Part shown: one piece after another, positions 41,671 through 51,230 of the stretch
Numbering within the stretch: position 1 is the stretch's first letter
Layout of the letters: every line of letters starts with the position of its first letter
Program-made: the position numbers and the translations under genes
The notes under the pieces: generated by a model
Databases searched by the model: none
Seen by the model: only the letters and a program-made list of their open reading frames with translations
Told to the model about the DNA's origin: nothing
Assembly (NCBI GenBank): GCA_963792815.1
Contig: CAWBXR010000003.1
Coordinates: 248,001 to 312,000, forward strand
DNA: 64,000 nt
Origin: JARRPM01 sp963792815
Lineage (GTDB): Bacteria > Pseudomonadota > Gammaproteobacteria > Pseudomonadales > Halieaceae
Direction of reading: 5' to 3'

Positions 41671-42879
41671 GATCTCTTCCAACGAAAGAGGATACTGGCT
41701 TGACACACCTAACCACCCTCGACGAACTCACACAGCACATCACCCTACTGGCTAGCGTGAAAGAGACGGATGCGTTCTTTGTCAGCTGTTACGTAAACCT
41801 TGACAACGGGCAGACAGGCTGGCGCGACGCGCTCGATGAGCGTGCCCGTATCCTGCGGCGCGTTCTCAGGGGTAACAACCTTACCGATCTCGAGGAGGCG
41901 CTGGGCAAGATTGAGGACTGGCTGGCCACCGAGCTGCTCCCCGAGGCGAGGGGAGCAGCCATCTTTGTGCGTGGCAGCTTCGGAGGCACCTTTATGCTAC
42001 CGATGCAGTTTGGCGCCCCCCTGCCCAACTGGATCGCAGTCTATCCAACGCCCAACATATACCATCTAGTGGAACTCAAGGACAACTACCACCGCTATAT
42101 CGTCTTGCTCGCCATGCCTGGTCGAGCCAGCATCCTGGAGGTAAACCTGGGCGCGGCCACGATCCAGACCTGGATGAACCAGCCGGGACTGCGTACGCGT
42201 GTGGGTTCGGAATGGGCCCGAATGCATTTTCAGGTGAACCAGGCGCACCGCGGGAAGCAGTTTATACGTGAAAAGATTGCGGTTCTGAAACAGCTAATGC
42301 GCGCCGGTGGCCATACCCACCTGATCCTGGCTGGCGATCCCGAGATCACCGCTCGGGTCCGAGACGCCCTGCCCAGCGATCTAGCGGAAAAGCTAGTGGA
42401 TATGGTCCCCGCCAGCGAACGCGATCTGCCGGCCGAGGTGGTCATGTTGACCCTGTCCAGCTTCATCGAACATGAGGAGCTTGAATCCCGGTCGGTTGCC
42501 GAGCGACTCATCGAGGGACTGCGCACCCATAATCTGGCGGCCGTGGGCTCGCAAAGCCACCCTGGATGCGTTGCGTTGGAATAAGGTGGACACGCTGGTC
42601 ATGGCCCGTGATTACCAACCCGACCCCGGCTGGACCTGCACTGACTGCAAAGCCATCGGCACCGAGGTACCTGAAACTGCTCTGTGTCCCCAGTGTGGCG
42701 AGCCCGCTGTGCGGCCGCTGGATGTCAGGGAGGCGCTGCTGCGCCTGGCAGGCCAGCTGGAACGCCCTGTGGAAGTGGTGGATGAGTCCGAAGTGCTGAT
42801 GTCATTGGGGGGTGTTGGCTGTTTGCTACGAACTCGCCTCGATATACGGACAGTCCGTACGCGCGCAAGGAAGGTATAG
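41667..42879 (+). pseudogene. eRF1-like (BaeRF-type) protein with zinc ribbon, single frameshift
   Basis: The first frame runs 41667-42584. It has an N-terminal alpha/beta domain, a middle domain with Y-H-R-Y-I-V-L-L-A-M-P-G-R-A-S-I-L-E-V, and an eRF1-domain-3-like H-T-H-L-I-L-A-G-D-P-E-I-T-A-R-V. One extra A in AAA near 42552-42554 breaks it after A-V-G-S-Q. The next frame continues A-T-L-D-A-L-R-W-N-K-V-D-T-L-V-M-A and ends in a zinc ribbon, C-T-D-C-x12-C-P-Q-C-G-E. The corrected protein is about 403 aa. Bacterial eRF1-like proteins are candidates for rescue or anti-association factors, suggestive beside a hibernation factor. Function unproven. Confidence 0.7.
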
Positions 42880-43124
42880 GAAGCGCACATGTTGAGGATC
42901 TACGATGAAGAGACATAAGTGGGGTAGCGATATAATGACTGTAGAGAAACGTTTCAAGGAACATTAGCCAACTTGGGTAAACATAGCATTGGTTCGGTTA
43001 GGGCACGTCATCGGGAAGACTCTCTTGCTGTCCCGGGACGCAGCCAGCGACGGGCCGGGCAGAGAAAGTGTGGGGGGCTCAAGCGGCAGCTGCGTAGTCG
43101 CCATTCCATGAAGGAGGGCCGTTA

Positions 43125-43574
43125 ATGCACCCCGCGCGCAAGCATCGTCTGTACCTTGTATTGTTTGTCGTGCTATTTTCCAGTGCGGCCATCGGCCTTG
43201 TTGTGTACGCTCTGAGCGGAAATATCAACCTGTTCTTTCCACCGGCAGCGATCGCCAGGGGTGAGGCTCCGGTCCGCCAACCTATCCGAGTGGGAGGCAT
43301 GGTGGTGGATAACAGCGTCAAACGCAGCAACGACAGCCTGCAAGTGCGGTTCGAATTGACTGATTACGAGGCTAGCATACCCGTGGTTTACGAGGGTATT
43401 CTGCCTGATCTCTTTGGCGAGGGACAGGGCGCCGTGGCCTCGGGGGTGTTAACTGCAGACGGTGAGTTCAAGGCGTCTGAAGTGCTGGCCAAGCACGATG
43501 AGAACTACATGCCGCGGGAGGTGGCGGACGCCCTGGAACAATCGGCCTACGACCAAAAGGGTAACGCTAAATAG
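43125..43574 (+). CDS. ccmE: cytochrome c maturation heme chaperone CcmE
   Basis: 149 aa. An N-terminal TM helix (Y-L-V-L-F-V-V-L-F-S-S-A-A-I-G-L-V-V-Y-A-L) is followed by the periplasmic OB-fold: I-R-V-G-G-M-V-V-D-N-S-V, F-E-L-T-D, V-V-Y-E-G-I-L-P-D-L-F, E-G-Q-G-A-V-A-S-G. The heme-binding His sits in V-L-A-K-H-D-E-N-Y-M-P near residue 127. It normally works with CcmABCDFGH, none of which are nearby. A stand-alone ccmE in a stress island is unusual. It may boost cytochrome c assembly, for example for microaerobic oxidases. Confidence 0.93.
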   Translation: MHPARKHRLYLVLFVVLFSSAAIGLVVYALSGNINLFFPPAAIARGEAPVRQPIRVGGMVVDNSVKRSNDSLQVRFELTDYEASIPVVYEGILPDLFGEGQGAVASGVLTADGEFKASEVLAKHDENYMPREVADALEQSAYDQKGNAK

Positions 43575-43614
43575 TCCGTCCCATTGTTTATACGCACAAA
43601 CCCAGGTGACAGCG

Positions 43615-44604
43615 ATGCAGCGATTTAAAAAAATTCTTTGTGTCATTGAACATGGGGAAGCCAGTGAGCCGGCATTGAGCCGGGCCGTTGCGCTGGCCGA
43701 GAACAACCAGGCCAGCCTGACGGTCGTCGATGTGATTCCTCGGGTGCCACGCGCCTTTAGCATGGCAGATGGCGGTCCGATCTATAGCGAACTGCAAGCG
43801 GCTATGGAGCGCGAGCATGAGGCGCTCATGGCGCCTTTGATCGAACCCCACCGCAAACGCATCGATATCCAGAGTAAGGTCCTGCTCGGCACTTCATTTC
43901 TCGAGGTGATCCGGGAGGTATTGCGTAACGGACACGATCTGGTGATCAAGTGCCCTGAATCGCCGGACTGGCTGGATCGGCTTTTCGCCGGTGACGATAT
44001 GCATTTATTGCGCAAATGCCCCTGCCCGGTCTGGCTTATTAAACCTAGTGCGCCGGGCGTCTATAAGCGAATTTTAGCCGCCGTGGATGCAGGCGATTCT
44101 TATATGTCACAAGAATTGAAAACGCGTCACGTGCTAAACGAGCAAATACTGGAAATCGCGGCCTCTCTGGCTCTAGCGGATTCCACGGAGCTGCATATTG
44201 TTCATGCGTGGACGTCAATGACCGAGATGGTTCATGGTTTGGGTTTTTCTTCGAATATGTCAAAAGATCAATTGGATTCAGGCATTGAGCAGGATCGGCG
44301 GCAACAAGAACAGCTGCTTGACAATTTAGTAAGCAAAATTATGACCAAGAGCAAAGCTGCTCAAGACGCCCTAGACTACCTGAAACCTCGAACGCATCTG
44401 TTGCAAGGGTCTGCCCGACAGGAGATTCCGGCACTTGCCAAACGCCTTGCAGTTGACTGCATCGTCATGGGCACTGTCGCGCGGACCGGTATCCGGGGTT
44501 TATTCATGGGCAATACTGCAGAGACCATTCTCGAGCAGATCGACTGCTCGGTATTGGCAATCAAGCCGCAAGGATTTGTGACGCCGGTGACGCTGGATGA
44601 GTGA
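43615..44604 (+). CDS. tandem-domain universal stress protein, UspE-like
   Basis: 329 aa from the ATG at 43615. Two Usp folds: the first from M-Q-R-F-K-K-I-L-C-V-I-E-H to V-W-L-I-K-P-S (residue ~143), the second from Y-K-R-I-L-A-A-V-D-A-G to V-L-A-I-K-P-Q-G-F. The second ends M-G-T-V-A-R-T-G-I-R-G-L-F-M-G-N-T-A-E, which diverges from the ATP-binding signature at several Gly positions, as in UspE. L-L-R-K-C-P-C-P-V-W holds a Cys pair. Closely related to 50141-51124. 40 bp after ccmE. Confidence 0.9.
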   Translation: MQRFKKILCVIEHGEASEPALSRAVALAENNQASLTVVDVIPRVPRAFSMADGGPIYSELQAAMEREHEALMAPLIEPHRKRIDIQSKVLLGTSFLEVIREVLRNGHDLVIKCPESPDWLDRLFAGDDMHLLRKCPCPVWLIKPSAPGVYKRILAAVDAGDSYMSQELKTRHVLNEQILEIAASLALADSTELHIVHAWTSMTEMVHGLGFSSNMSKDQLDSGIEQDRRQQEQLLDNLVSKIMTKSKAAQDALDYLKPRTHLLQGSARQEIPALAKRLAVDCIVMGTVARTGIRGLFMGNTAETILEQIDCSVLAIKPQGFVTPVTLDE

Positions 44605-44625
44605 AGAGCAAAGGAGGTGGGTGAC

Positions 44626-44679
44626 ATGAAACGGTTTAAGCACATTATTTTTGAGATGGACGTGCAATATACTCATTAG
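44626..44679 (+). pseudogene. usp fragment (18 codons)
   Basis: AAGGAGGTGGGTGAC precedes ATG-AAA-CGG: M-K-R-F-K-H-I-I-F-E-M-D followed by an unrelated tail and TAG. The ribosome site and start match the UspE-like genes nearby, so this is the 5' remnant of a third copy. Confidence 0.6.
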
Positions 44680-45407
44680 ACCGCAGTTAAGTGGATGGAG
44701 AACAATTACTCACGCGCGTCGGTTGCCATCCGAGACCCCAAAAAGCGACATTCAAGGTGTCAATTGAGAATAGAGGGACGTCGAATTAAATGTGAAGTAC
44801 TTTGTGTTCGATAAGGCCTTTATCGCTCATTGCTTTTCATTTTTCTACGCGACTTACACATAGCCCCAAACCGCGGTCGCGTACCAACCCGCTCGCACAG
44901 TAATCCTTTGAGCTTTCAAGCAGTGCACCTAGAATGCAAAAGTACGAACCAGAGGCTAATGCGGATTGCACTGTACTTGAAGAGCGAATCCAGCGCCACA
45001 CTGAAGATGAGCTAGGACCCGGATGTTCTTCTGCCGGCGCCCATCAATACCCGATAGGAGAAACTGTAGCATATGGTGGTAGTCGAAGAAGTAGAAGAGC
45101 GATGGCTTCCAACTCCCAATAACAAAGTATGGGATACTCCAGTTTCTTGACCTCTACTGGTACCGAGTAGAGGGCTCCGACCCAGCAATTGCGTGTGTTC
45201 AAGGTGACAGCAGAGGAAGGTGTGATGGACAAATGGCTGAAGAACAGGATGTGGCTCGGTTTGTGACTGCAATGTCCGCGATGGCCATCAGTTTTCAGGG
45301 GGTAGTGCTGCGCGATCTTGTCCGTCCGCCGTTTCGGATCGTGTATTGGTGTGACCCCAGGCAGGTGGGGATTATTCGCGTTTTGAAACGGCAGGCGGCT
45401 AACAACA
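44680..45407. other. 728-bp stretch without a supported gene
   Basis: Short overlapping frames (up to ~135 codons) occur on both strands but none has family-like sequence or a ribosome site. It probably contains decayed cargo and the promoter region of the cation ATPase. Confidence 0.4.
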
Positions 45408-48176
45408 ATGCCTAGATCAAATAACCTTGATTCCTCCTTGTCAGCATCCAAACGGCCTTGGCATGCCCAGACACAGGAGACGATATTTAGTCAACTCGAC
45501 GCCGGCGCCACCGGTCTCGACACGGCCGAAGCCGCGCGGCGCATGGAACGGTACGGCCCGAACCGCTTACCGGAAGCTCCGCCCCGCGGCCCGCTGATGC
45601 GCCTGCTGGCGAATTTCCACAACCTTCTTATATACGTGCTGCTCGGTGCAGCGGTGATCGCAGGGGCAATGGGGCATTGGGTGGATACCACTGTCATCCT
45701 AGGTGTGGTGCTGGTCAATGCAGTGATCGGTTTCGTGCAGGAAGGCAGGGCGGAGGACGCGCTGCGCGCCATCCGCGACATGCTTTCGTCGCAGGCGATG
45801 GTGTTGCGCGACGGCAAGCACGTGAGTGTGTCGGCCGAGGAGTTAGTTCCCGGCGACATCGTGCTATTGCAATCTGGTGACAAGGTCCCGGCGGATCTGC
45901 GCCTGTTTCGAGCCAAGGGTCTGCAGATCCAGGAGGCGGTGCTCACTGGTGAATCCGTGGCAGTTGAAAAGGGTGTCGATGCGGTCACAGAAGATGCGGC
46001 ATTGGGTGACCGTCTGTGTATGGCCTATTCCGGGACGCTCGTTACCCATGGCCAGGCCAGCGGCGTTGTCGTCGCCACCGGCGCAGCCACCGAGATCGGG
46101 CGTATCAGCGGTCTGGTCGCTCAGGTTCAGACCCTGACGACGCCGCTGCTGCGACAGATGGCGGTGTTCTCGCGCCGGCTCACCGGAACGGTGCTGGCGC
46201 TGGCGCTGGCGATGTTTGCATTTGGTGTGCTCGTGCGCGGCTTCAGCGCCGCAGAGATGTTCATGACGGTGGTGGGGCTGGCGGTGGCGGCCATCCCCGA
46301 GGGGCTGCCGGCAATCCTCACCGTCACGCTGGCCATCGGCGTGACGCGCCTGGCGGGGCGCAATGCGATCATCCGCCGCCTGCCCGTGGTCGAAACGCTG
46401 GGCTCGGTGAGCGTGATCTGTTCCGACAAGACCGGCACCCTGACCCGTAACGAAATGGCGGTGCAGAGCATCGCCACGGTGGATGGCCTCTACACCGTGG
46501 AGGGTACCGGCTATATCCCGCGCGGCGGCTTCCTGTTCGAGGGCCAGCCGATCGAGGCTGACCAGGCGCCGCTACTGATGCAGGCGATCCGCGCCGCGCT
46601 GCTGTGCAATGACGCCACGCTGGAACAGAAGGCGGATGACTGGCGCGTGCACGGCGACCCGATGGAAGGTGCCCTGGTGGTGGCGGCGGTCAAGGCCACA
46701 CTGGAGCCGGAGGAGGAACGGCGGCAGCATCCGCGCACTGACCTGATCCCGTTTGAATCCGAACACAAGTTCATGGCCACGTTGCATCATGCCCACGATG
46801 GAAGAGCCACCGTCTACCTCAAGGGTGCGCCTGAACAGATACTGGCGCGTTGCGACAAGGTGCAAGGCGCGGCAGGCGAGGAATTGCCGATTGATGCCGA
46901 ACGCTGGCAGCAACGGGTGGAGGAGCTGGCGAACCAGGGTCAGCGCGTGCTGGCGGTGGCCTGCAAGCCCGCGCACGCTCACCAACAGGAGCTGGATTTC
47001 AACGATGTGGAAGAGGGCCTGGTACTGCTCGGTCTGTTCGGCCTCATCGATCCGCCGCGCGCGGAGGCAATAGAGGCGGTGGCCGAGTGCCGGACCGCAG
47101 GTATCCGAGTGAAGATGATTACGGGTGACCATGCCGGCACGGCGCGCGCCATCGCAGCGCGGCTCAATCTTGAAAACAGCGCTGAGGCCATCACTGGTCA
47201 CGATCTCGATCAGATGGACGACGCCGCGCTGGCTAGGCGCGTGCGGGACGTGGACGTTTACGCGCGCGTCAGTCCGGAACACAAGCTGCGGCTGGTCACG
47301 CTGCTCCAGACGCAGGGTGCCATCGTCGCCATGACCGGCGATGGCGTCAACGATGCTCCCGCCCTGAAGCGCGCCGACGTCGGTATCGCCATGGGCCACA
47401 AAGGCACCGAGGCAGCCAAAGAGGCCTCCGAGATGGTCATTGCTGACGACAACTTCGCCTCCATCGTGCATGCCGTCGAGCAGGGCCGTACCGTCTACGA
47501 CAATCTCAAAAAGGCCATTGTGTTTCTGCTGCCGATCAACGGTGGCGAGGCGTTGAGCATAATGATCGCCGTGCTGTTCGGATTTACGCTGCCTATCACC
47601 CCGGTGCAGATCCTGTGGGTCAATATGGTGAGTTCGGTGGCGTTGGCCATGGCTCTGGCGTTCGAAGCCACCGAACCGGAGACCATGCGCCGCCCGCCGC
47701 GACTGGCAAAAGAAGCGATGCTGTCTGGCTTTCTGCTCTGGCGCATTGCCCTGGTGTCGGTCCTGATGGCCGCCGGCGTGTTCGGCATCTTCGGCTGGGC
47801 CAGTACGCATGGTGCCACGCTGGAAGAGTCTCGCACCTACGCGGTCAATACCCTAGTGGCGATGGAGGTGTTCTACTTGTTCAGCGTGCGCTATTTGCGC
47901 GCGCCATCGTTCAAGCTGGGCCAACTGTTCAACTCGCGGGCGGTCCTGATCGCCGTGGCGGTGGTTGTAACGCTACAGTTGTTCTTCACGTATGTGCCTT
48001 TCATGGGGCGTTTCTTCGATTCCCGGCCGGTGGATTTCGTACACGGCGCCGAAATCATCGCGCTGGGCATCGCGCTGTTCATGATGCTTGAACTGGAAAA
48101 ATTCGCGCTACGCAAGTGGCGCAGTAAGCACGATGGCCGACGCGGCAGTTCGGCGGGGAGCGAGGCTGCATCATGA
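45408..48176 (+). CDS. P2-type cation-transporting ATPase
   Basis: 922 aa. A Cation_ATPase_N domain leads (T-I-F-S-Q-L-D-A-G-A-T-G-L-D). The actuator motif region is V-L-T-G-E-S-V-A-V-E. M4 carries V-A-A-I-P-E-G-L-P-A, the phosphorylated Asp lies in C-S-D-K-T-G-T-L-T (about residue 340), and M-T-G-D-G-V-N-D-A-P-A-L closes the hinge. M6 reads L-W-V-N-M-V-S-S-V-A-L-A-M-A-L, lacking the Asp found in SERCA-type Ca2+ pumps, so the ion is uncertain (Na+, K+ or Ca2+/Mn2+). Overlaps the antiporter gene by ATGA, so both are made together. Confidence 0.9.
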   Translation: MPRSNNLDSSLSASKRPWHAQTQETIFSQLDAGATGLDTAEAARRMERYGPNRLPEAPPRGPLMRLLANFHNLLIYVLLGAAVIAGAMGHWVDTTVILGVVLVNAVIGFVQEGRAEDALRAIRDMLSSQAMVLRDGKHVSVSAEELVPGDIVLLQSGDKVPADLRLFRAKGLQIQEAVLTGESVAVEKGVDAVTEDAALGDRLCMAYSGTLVTHGQASGVVVATGAATEIGRISGLVAQVQTLTTPLLRQMAVFSRRLTGTVLALALAMFAFGVLVRGFSAAEMFMTVVGLAVAAIPEGLPAILTVTLAIGVTRLAGRNAIIRRLPVVETLGSVSVICSDKTGTLTRNEMAVQSIATVDGLYTVEGTGYIPRGGFLFEGQPIEADQAPLLMQAIRAALLCNDATLEQKADDWRVHGDPMEGALVVAAVKATLEPEEERRQHPRTDLIPFESEHKFMATLHHAHDGRATVYLKGAPEQILARCDKVQGAAGEELPIDAERWQQRVEELANQGQRVLAVACKPAHAHQQELDFNDVEEGLVLLGLFGLIDPPRAEAIEAVAECRTAGIRVKMITGDHAGTARAIAARLNLENSAEAITGHDLDQMDDAALARRVRDVDVYARVSPEHKLRLVTLLQTQGAIVAMTGDGVNDAPALKRADVGIAMGHKGTEAAKEASEMVIADDNFASIVHAVEQGRTVYDNLKKAIVFLLPINGGEALSIMIAVLFGFTLPITPVQILWVNMVSSVALAMALAFEATEPETMRRPPRLAKEAMLSGFLLWRIALVSVLMAAGVFGIFGWASTHGATLEESRTYAVNTLVAMEVFYLFSVRYLRAPSFKLGQLFNSRAVLIAVAVVVTLQLFFTYVPFMGRFFDSRPVDFVHGAEIIALGIALFMMLELEKFALRKWRSKHDGRRGSSAGSEAAS

Positions 48177-49825
48177 CTGCGTTCCCGGACGTGTTCACCG
48201 AGATGGCGGTACTGCTGCTGTTTGCTGCAGCGGTAGGGGCTGTGGGCGTACGCCTGCGCCAGCCCTTGATCGTAGCCTTTATCGCGGTGGGCATATTAGT
48301 TGGCCCATCGGTGCTCGGTTGGGTGAGCGCGAACGACCAGATAGATTTGCTGGCGAAGTTCGGTATTACCCTGTTGCTGTTCGTCGTCGGCTTGAAATTG
48401 GACCTGCACATCATTCGCACTATGGGTCCGGTGGCTTTGGCAACGGGGCTTGGGCAGGTAATGTTTACCAGTGTTGTCGGCTATCTGATTGCGCTGGCGT
48501 TCGGCATGAGGCCCATTAGTGCCTTATACGTGGCGGTAGCGTTGACATTTTCCAGCACCATCATCATCGTAAAATTACTCTCGGATAAGCGGGAGGTCGA
48601 TACATTGCATGGACGCATCGCCCTTGGCTTCCTGATCGTTCAGGACCTCGTCGTTGTGCTGGCCATGATAGGCCTGAATGCAGCGGGAAAGCCCAGTGGT
48701 GTATCCCTTACCTACGCGGCGCTCGCCGTGCTGTTGAAGGGTGGCGTATTTATTGTGCTTATCGGGCTGGTGACGCGTTATCTCCTGCCTCGCCTGCTCC
48801 ATCAGCTTGCACGATCCCCGGAGCTACTGGTACTGTTTGGGATCGCCTGGGCGGTGACCCTGGCGACGGTAGGCGCTGCTTTGGGCTTCAGCAAGGAGGT
48901 AGGCGCTTTCGTGGCTGGCGTGTCACTGGCTTCTACACCCTACCGGGACGCATTGGGCGCGCGCCTGGTAAGTTTGCGCGATTTTTTGTTGCTGTTTTTC
49001 TTTATCGACCTCGGTGCGCGCCTTGATCTGGGATTGTTGGGCGCCCAGTTGTTCGAAGCGCTGGTCTTCTCCCTGTTTGTCCTGATCGGTAACCCGCTGA
49101 TCGTCATGGTGATTATGGGCGTGTTGGGATATCGCGCACGTACCGGTTTCCTGGCGGGTCTAACGGTGGCGCAAATCAGTGAATTTTCGCTGATACTTGC
49201 AGCCCTGGGCGTAACACTTGGCCATATCGACCGCGAGACCATGGGATTGATCACGCTGGTAGGTTTAGTCACCATCAGCGTATCAACCTACTTGATTATC
49301 TATTCCCACCCGCTTTATGAACGACTTGCCCCGTGGTTGAAACTCTTCGAGCGTCGAAACCCCTACCGTGAGAGCTACCAGGACACCGTTATCGACAGTG
49401 GCACCACCGATATCGTTCTTTTTGGCATGGGCCGGTATGGTAACGGAATCGCCCGGGCATTGCGTGGGCGCGGCAACCGGGTAACAGGTATCGACTACAA
49501 CCCTGAACTGGTTCGATCTGGCGATGGGATGGGATATCCAGTGCTCTATGGAGATGCCGAGAACCCCGAGTTTGTGGGATCGCTACCGCTGTCCCAGGTG
49601 CAGTGGGTCGTCAGTACGACTCGCGAGCGACATGTCAATCAGGCGCTTATTCATACCCTGCGCAGCCTGGGTTACGCGGGCCGTATCGCGGTGACCGCGC
49701 ACGGAACCCGTGAAACGGCACTGTTGCAACAGGCGGGTGCAGACCTGGTGTTGGTGCCCTATGCGGATGCTGCCCATCAGGCGGCTGAAAGACTCCTCGG
49801 GCATGCACCTTTGGCACCGGTGTGA
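48173..49825 (+). CDS. monovalent cation:proton antiporter, Kef type with TrkA-N domain
   Basis: 550 aa. A CPA2 membrane domain of about twelve TMs (start A-V-L-L-L-F-A-A-A-V-G-A-V-G-V-R-L-R-Q-P, then G-I-L-V-G-P-S-V-L-G-W) covers residues 1-385. From ~405, D-I-V-L-F-G-M-G-R-Y-G-N-G-I-A-R-A-L is the G-x-G-x-x-G nucleotide-binding fold of a TrkA-N/RCK domain with Asp after strand 2 (I-D-Y-N-P-E-L). This would gate K+ efflux in exchange for H+ in response to NAD(H) or a ligand. Translationally coupled to the P-type ATPase, so the pair probably jointly manages cation and pH balance. Confidence 0.9.
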   Translation: MTAFPDVFTEMAVLLLFAAAVGAVGVRLRQPLIVAFIAVGILVGPSVLGWVSANDQIDLLAKFGITLLLFVVGLKLDLHIIRTMGPVALATGLGQVMFTSVVGYLIALAFGMRPISALYVAVALTFSSTIIIVKLLSDKREVDTLHGRIALGFLIVQDLVVVLAMIGLNAAGKPSGVSLTYAALAVLLKGGVFIVLIGLVTRYLLPRLLHQLARSPELLVLFGIAWAVTLATVGAALGFSKEVGAFVAGVSLASTPYRDALGARLVSLRDFLLLFFFIDLGARLDLGLLGAQLFEALVFSLFVLIGNPLIVMVIMGVLGYRARTGFLAGLTVAQISEFSLILAALGVTLGHIDRETMGLITLVGLVTISVSTYLIIYSHPLYERLAPWLKLFERRNPYRESYQDTVIDSGTTDIVLFGMGRYGNGIARALRGRGNRVTGIDYNPELVRSGDGMGYPVLYGDAENPEFVGSLPLSQVQWVVSTTRERHVNQALIHTLRSLGYAGRIAVTAHGTRETALLQQAGADLVLVPYADAAHQAAERLLGHAPLAPV

Positions 49826-50140
49826 TGAGTCATAGCTCAGGTAAGGATTGGTTTGCGGATTCGCTATGTTTGCGTGTGGCGCACGATTCGCGCTGAAACG
49901 CTCACCAGCCTTGATATGATTGACTACCCATTATCTCTGCCTCCGAAATTGCCCGAGTGTTCATAGTCACTGCCATTAGCGTGTTGATTGAGGCATTGAG
50001 CGCCGAACCAAGTGAAGACTGTTTGAAGATTCAGGTGCTCGATAAACGAGAAGGTGTTTTCTGGGAATTGATTGCGCTGGGGCAAGGCTTAGCTCGCATT
50101 TTTGAGATATCTTCGCAGCATGGTTGATGAGGAGAAGGTA
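49826..50140. other. intergenic, promoter region of the second UspE-like gene
   Basis: Contains GCCTTGATATGATTGACTAC near 49909, which has FNR-like half-sites but in direct rather than inverted order, so I do not call it a box. A short frame before 50100 lacks a start. Confidence 0.35.
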
Positions 50141-51124
50141 ATGAAGCATTTTAAAAAAATACTCTGTGCGGTTGAGTCGGAGAAAGAGTGCAAGCCCTTC
50201 CTGGAACGTGCCGTTAGGCTGGCGGAGACTAACCAAGCTAGCCTGACCGTAATTGACATGGCCCCTCTTATGATACCGAGCATCGGAACTGCTGAAGGTG
50301 GCTCGATCTCGGTCAGTGTGCAAGATGCAATGGTGAATAGCCATGCGCGAGAACTGGAAGCGCTCGTTGATCCATATCGTAAACGGGCCAAGATTAAAAC
50401 AAAAATTCTGGTGGGTACTCCTTTTCTCGAGATCATTCGGGAGGTGCTGAGTGGCTTGCATGATCTGGTTATAAAGATGCCTGAAAGTCAGCACTGGGCG
50501 CACCGATTCTTTGGCAGTGATGATATGCACCTGTTGCGCAAGTGCCCTTGCCCGGTATGGCTAATCAAGCCGGGGGCCCCCGACGCGTATCGGTGCATTC
50601 TGGCGGCGGTCGATGTCGATGATGGATATGCACCTCAAGAGATGGAAACACGCCGTGCGCTCAACCATGAAATTATCGAGAGGGCCACCGCGATCGCGGT
50701 GGCGGATTCTGCCGAGCTTCACATTGCGCACGCGTGGCAAGCAGTGAGCGAGAGCGCTTTGCGTCACAGCGTATTCGTGCAGAAAACAGAAAAGGAAGTC
50801 GATATCTATGTTGACCAGGTAAGGCAGCACCACAACGCCAGTTTGGAGGCGCTACTGGCGGAGGTTGCCATCACTCAGGGGCAGGCTTCACTGGATTATC
50901 TGGAACCAAAAACACACCTTATAAACGGCTGGGCGCGGCAGGTGATTCCGGCGCTGGCCAAAAACATCGGGGCAGACGTTGTCGTTATGGGGACGGTCGC
51001 ACGAACCGGTGTTCCGGGTTTCATTATTGGCAATACCGCCGAGACGATTCTGAATCACCTCGATTGCTCCGTGCTCGCGATCAAGCCACCGGGGTTTGTC
51101 ACGCCGATTAAGCTGGGCGGCTGA
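50141..51124 (+). CDS. tandem-domain universal stress protein, UspE-like (second copy)
   Basis: 327 aa; ATG at 50141 with GAGGAGAAGGTA upstream is preferred over an in-frame start at 50102. Domain 1 begins M-K-H-F-K-K-I-L-C-A-V-E and ends C-P-C-P-V-W-L-I-K-P-G; domain 2 begins Y-R-C-I-L-A-A-V-D-V-D-D and ends T-V-A-R-T-G-V-P-G-F-I-I-G-N-T-A-E-T-I-L. Roughly half its residues match the copy at 43615, so they arose by duplication or independent gain. Precedes acetate kinase by 106 bp on the same strand. Confidence 0.9.
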   Translation: MKHFKKILCAVESEKECKPFLERAVRLAETNQASLTVIDMAPLMIPSIGTAEGGSISVSVQDAMVNSHARELEALVDPYRKRAKIKTKILVGTPFLEIIREVLSGLHDLVIKMPESQHWAHRFFGSDDMHLLRKCPCPVWLIKPGAPDAYRCILAAVDVDDGYAPQEMETRRALNHEIIERATAIAVADSAELHIAHAWQAVSESALRHSVFVQKTEKEVDIYVDQVRQHHNASLEALLAEVAITQGQASLDYLEPKTHLINGWARQVIPALAKNIGADVVVMGTVARTGVPGFIIGNTAETILNHLDCSVLAIKPPGFVTPIKLGG

Positions 51125-51230
51125 CGCCGTATGCCAGCTTCTCGTTTTTTGATGGTCTTATATGCCACCGAGCTGGCGTTCAGTTTGATGTTGAAATTAG
51201 ACGCAGAGACGAGTCGGGTCGAGTTATCAG

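Noticed and set aside
46572..47810. A 412-codon minus-strand frame opposite the P-type ATPase
   Set aside because: Antisense shadow of a well-supported gene; His/Arg-rich composition typical of mirrored GC-rich coding DNA.
49906..49926. FNR box upstream of the second UspE-like gene (TTGATATGATTGAC)
   Set aside because: The half-sites are in direct, not inverted, orientation, so it does not fit the palindromic consensus.
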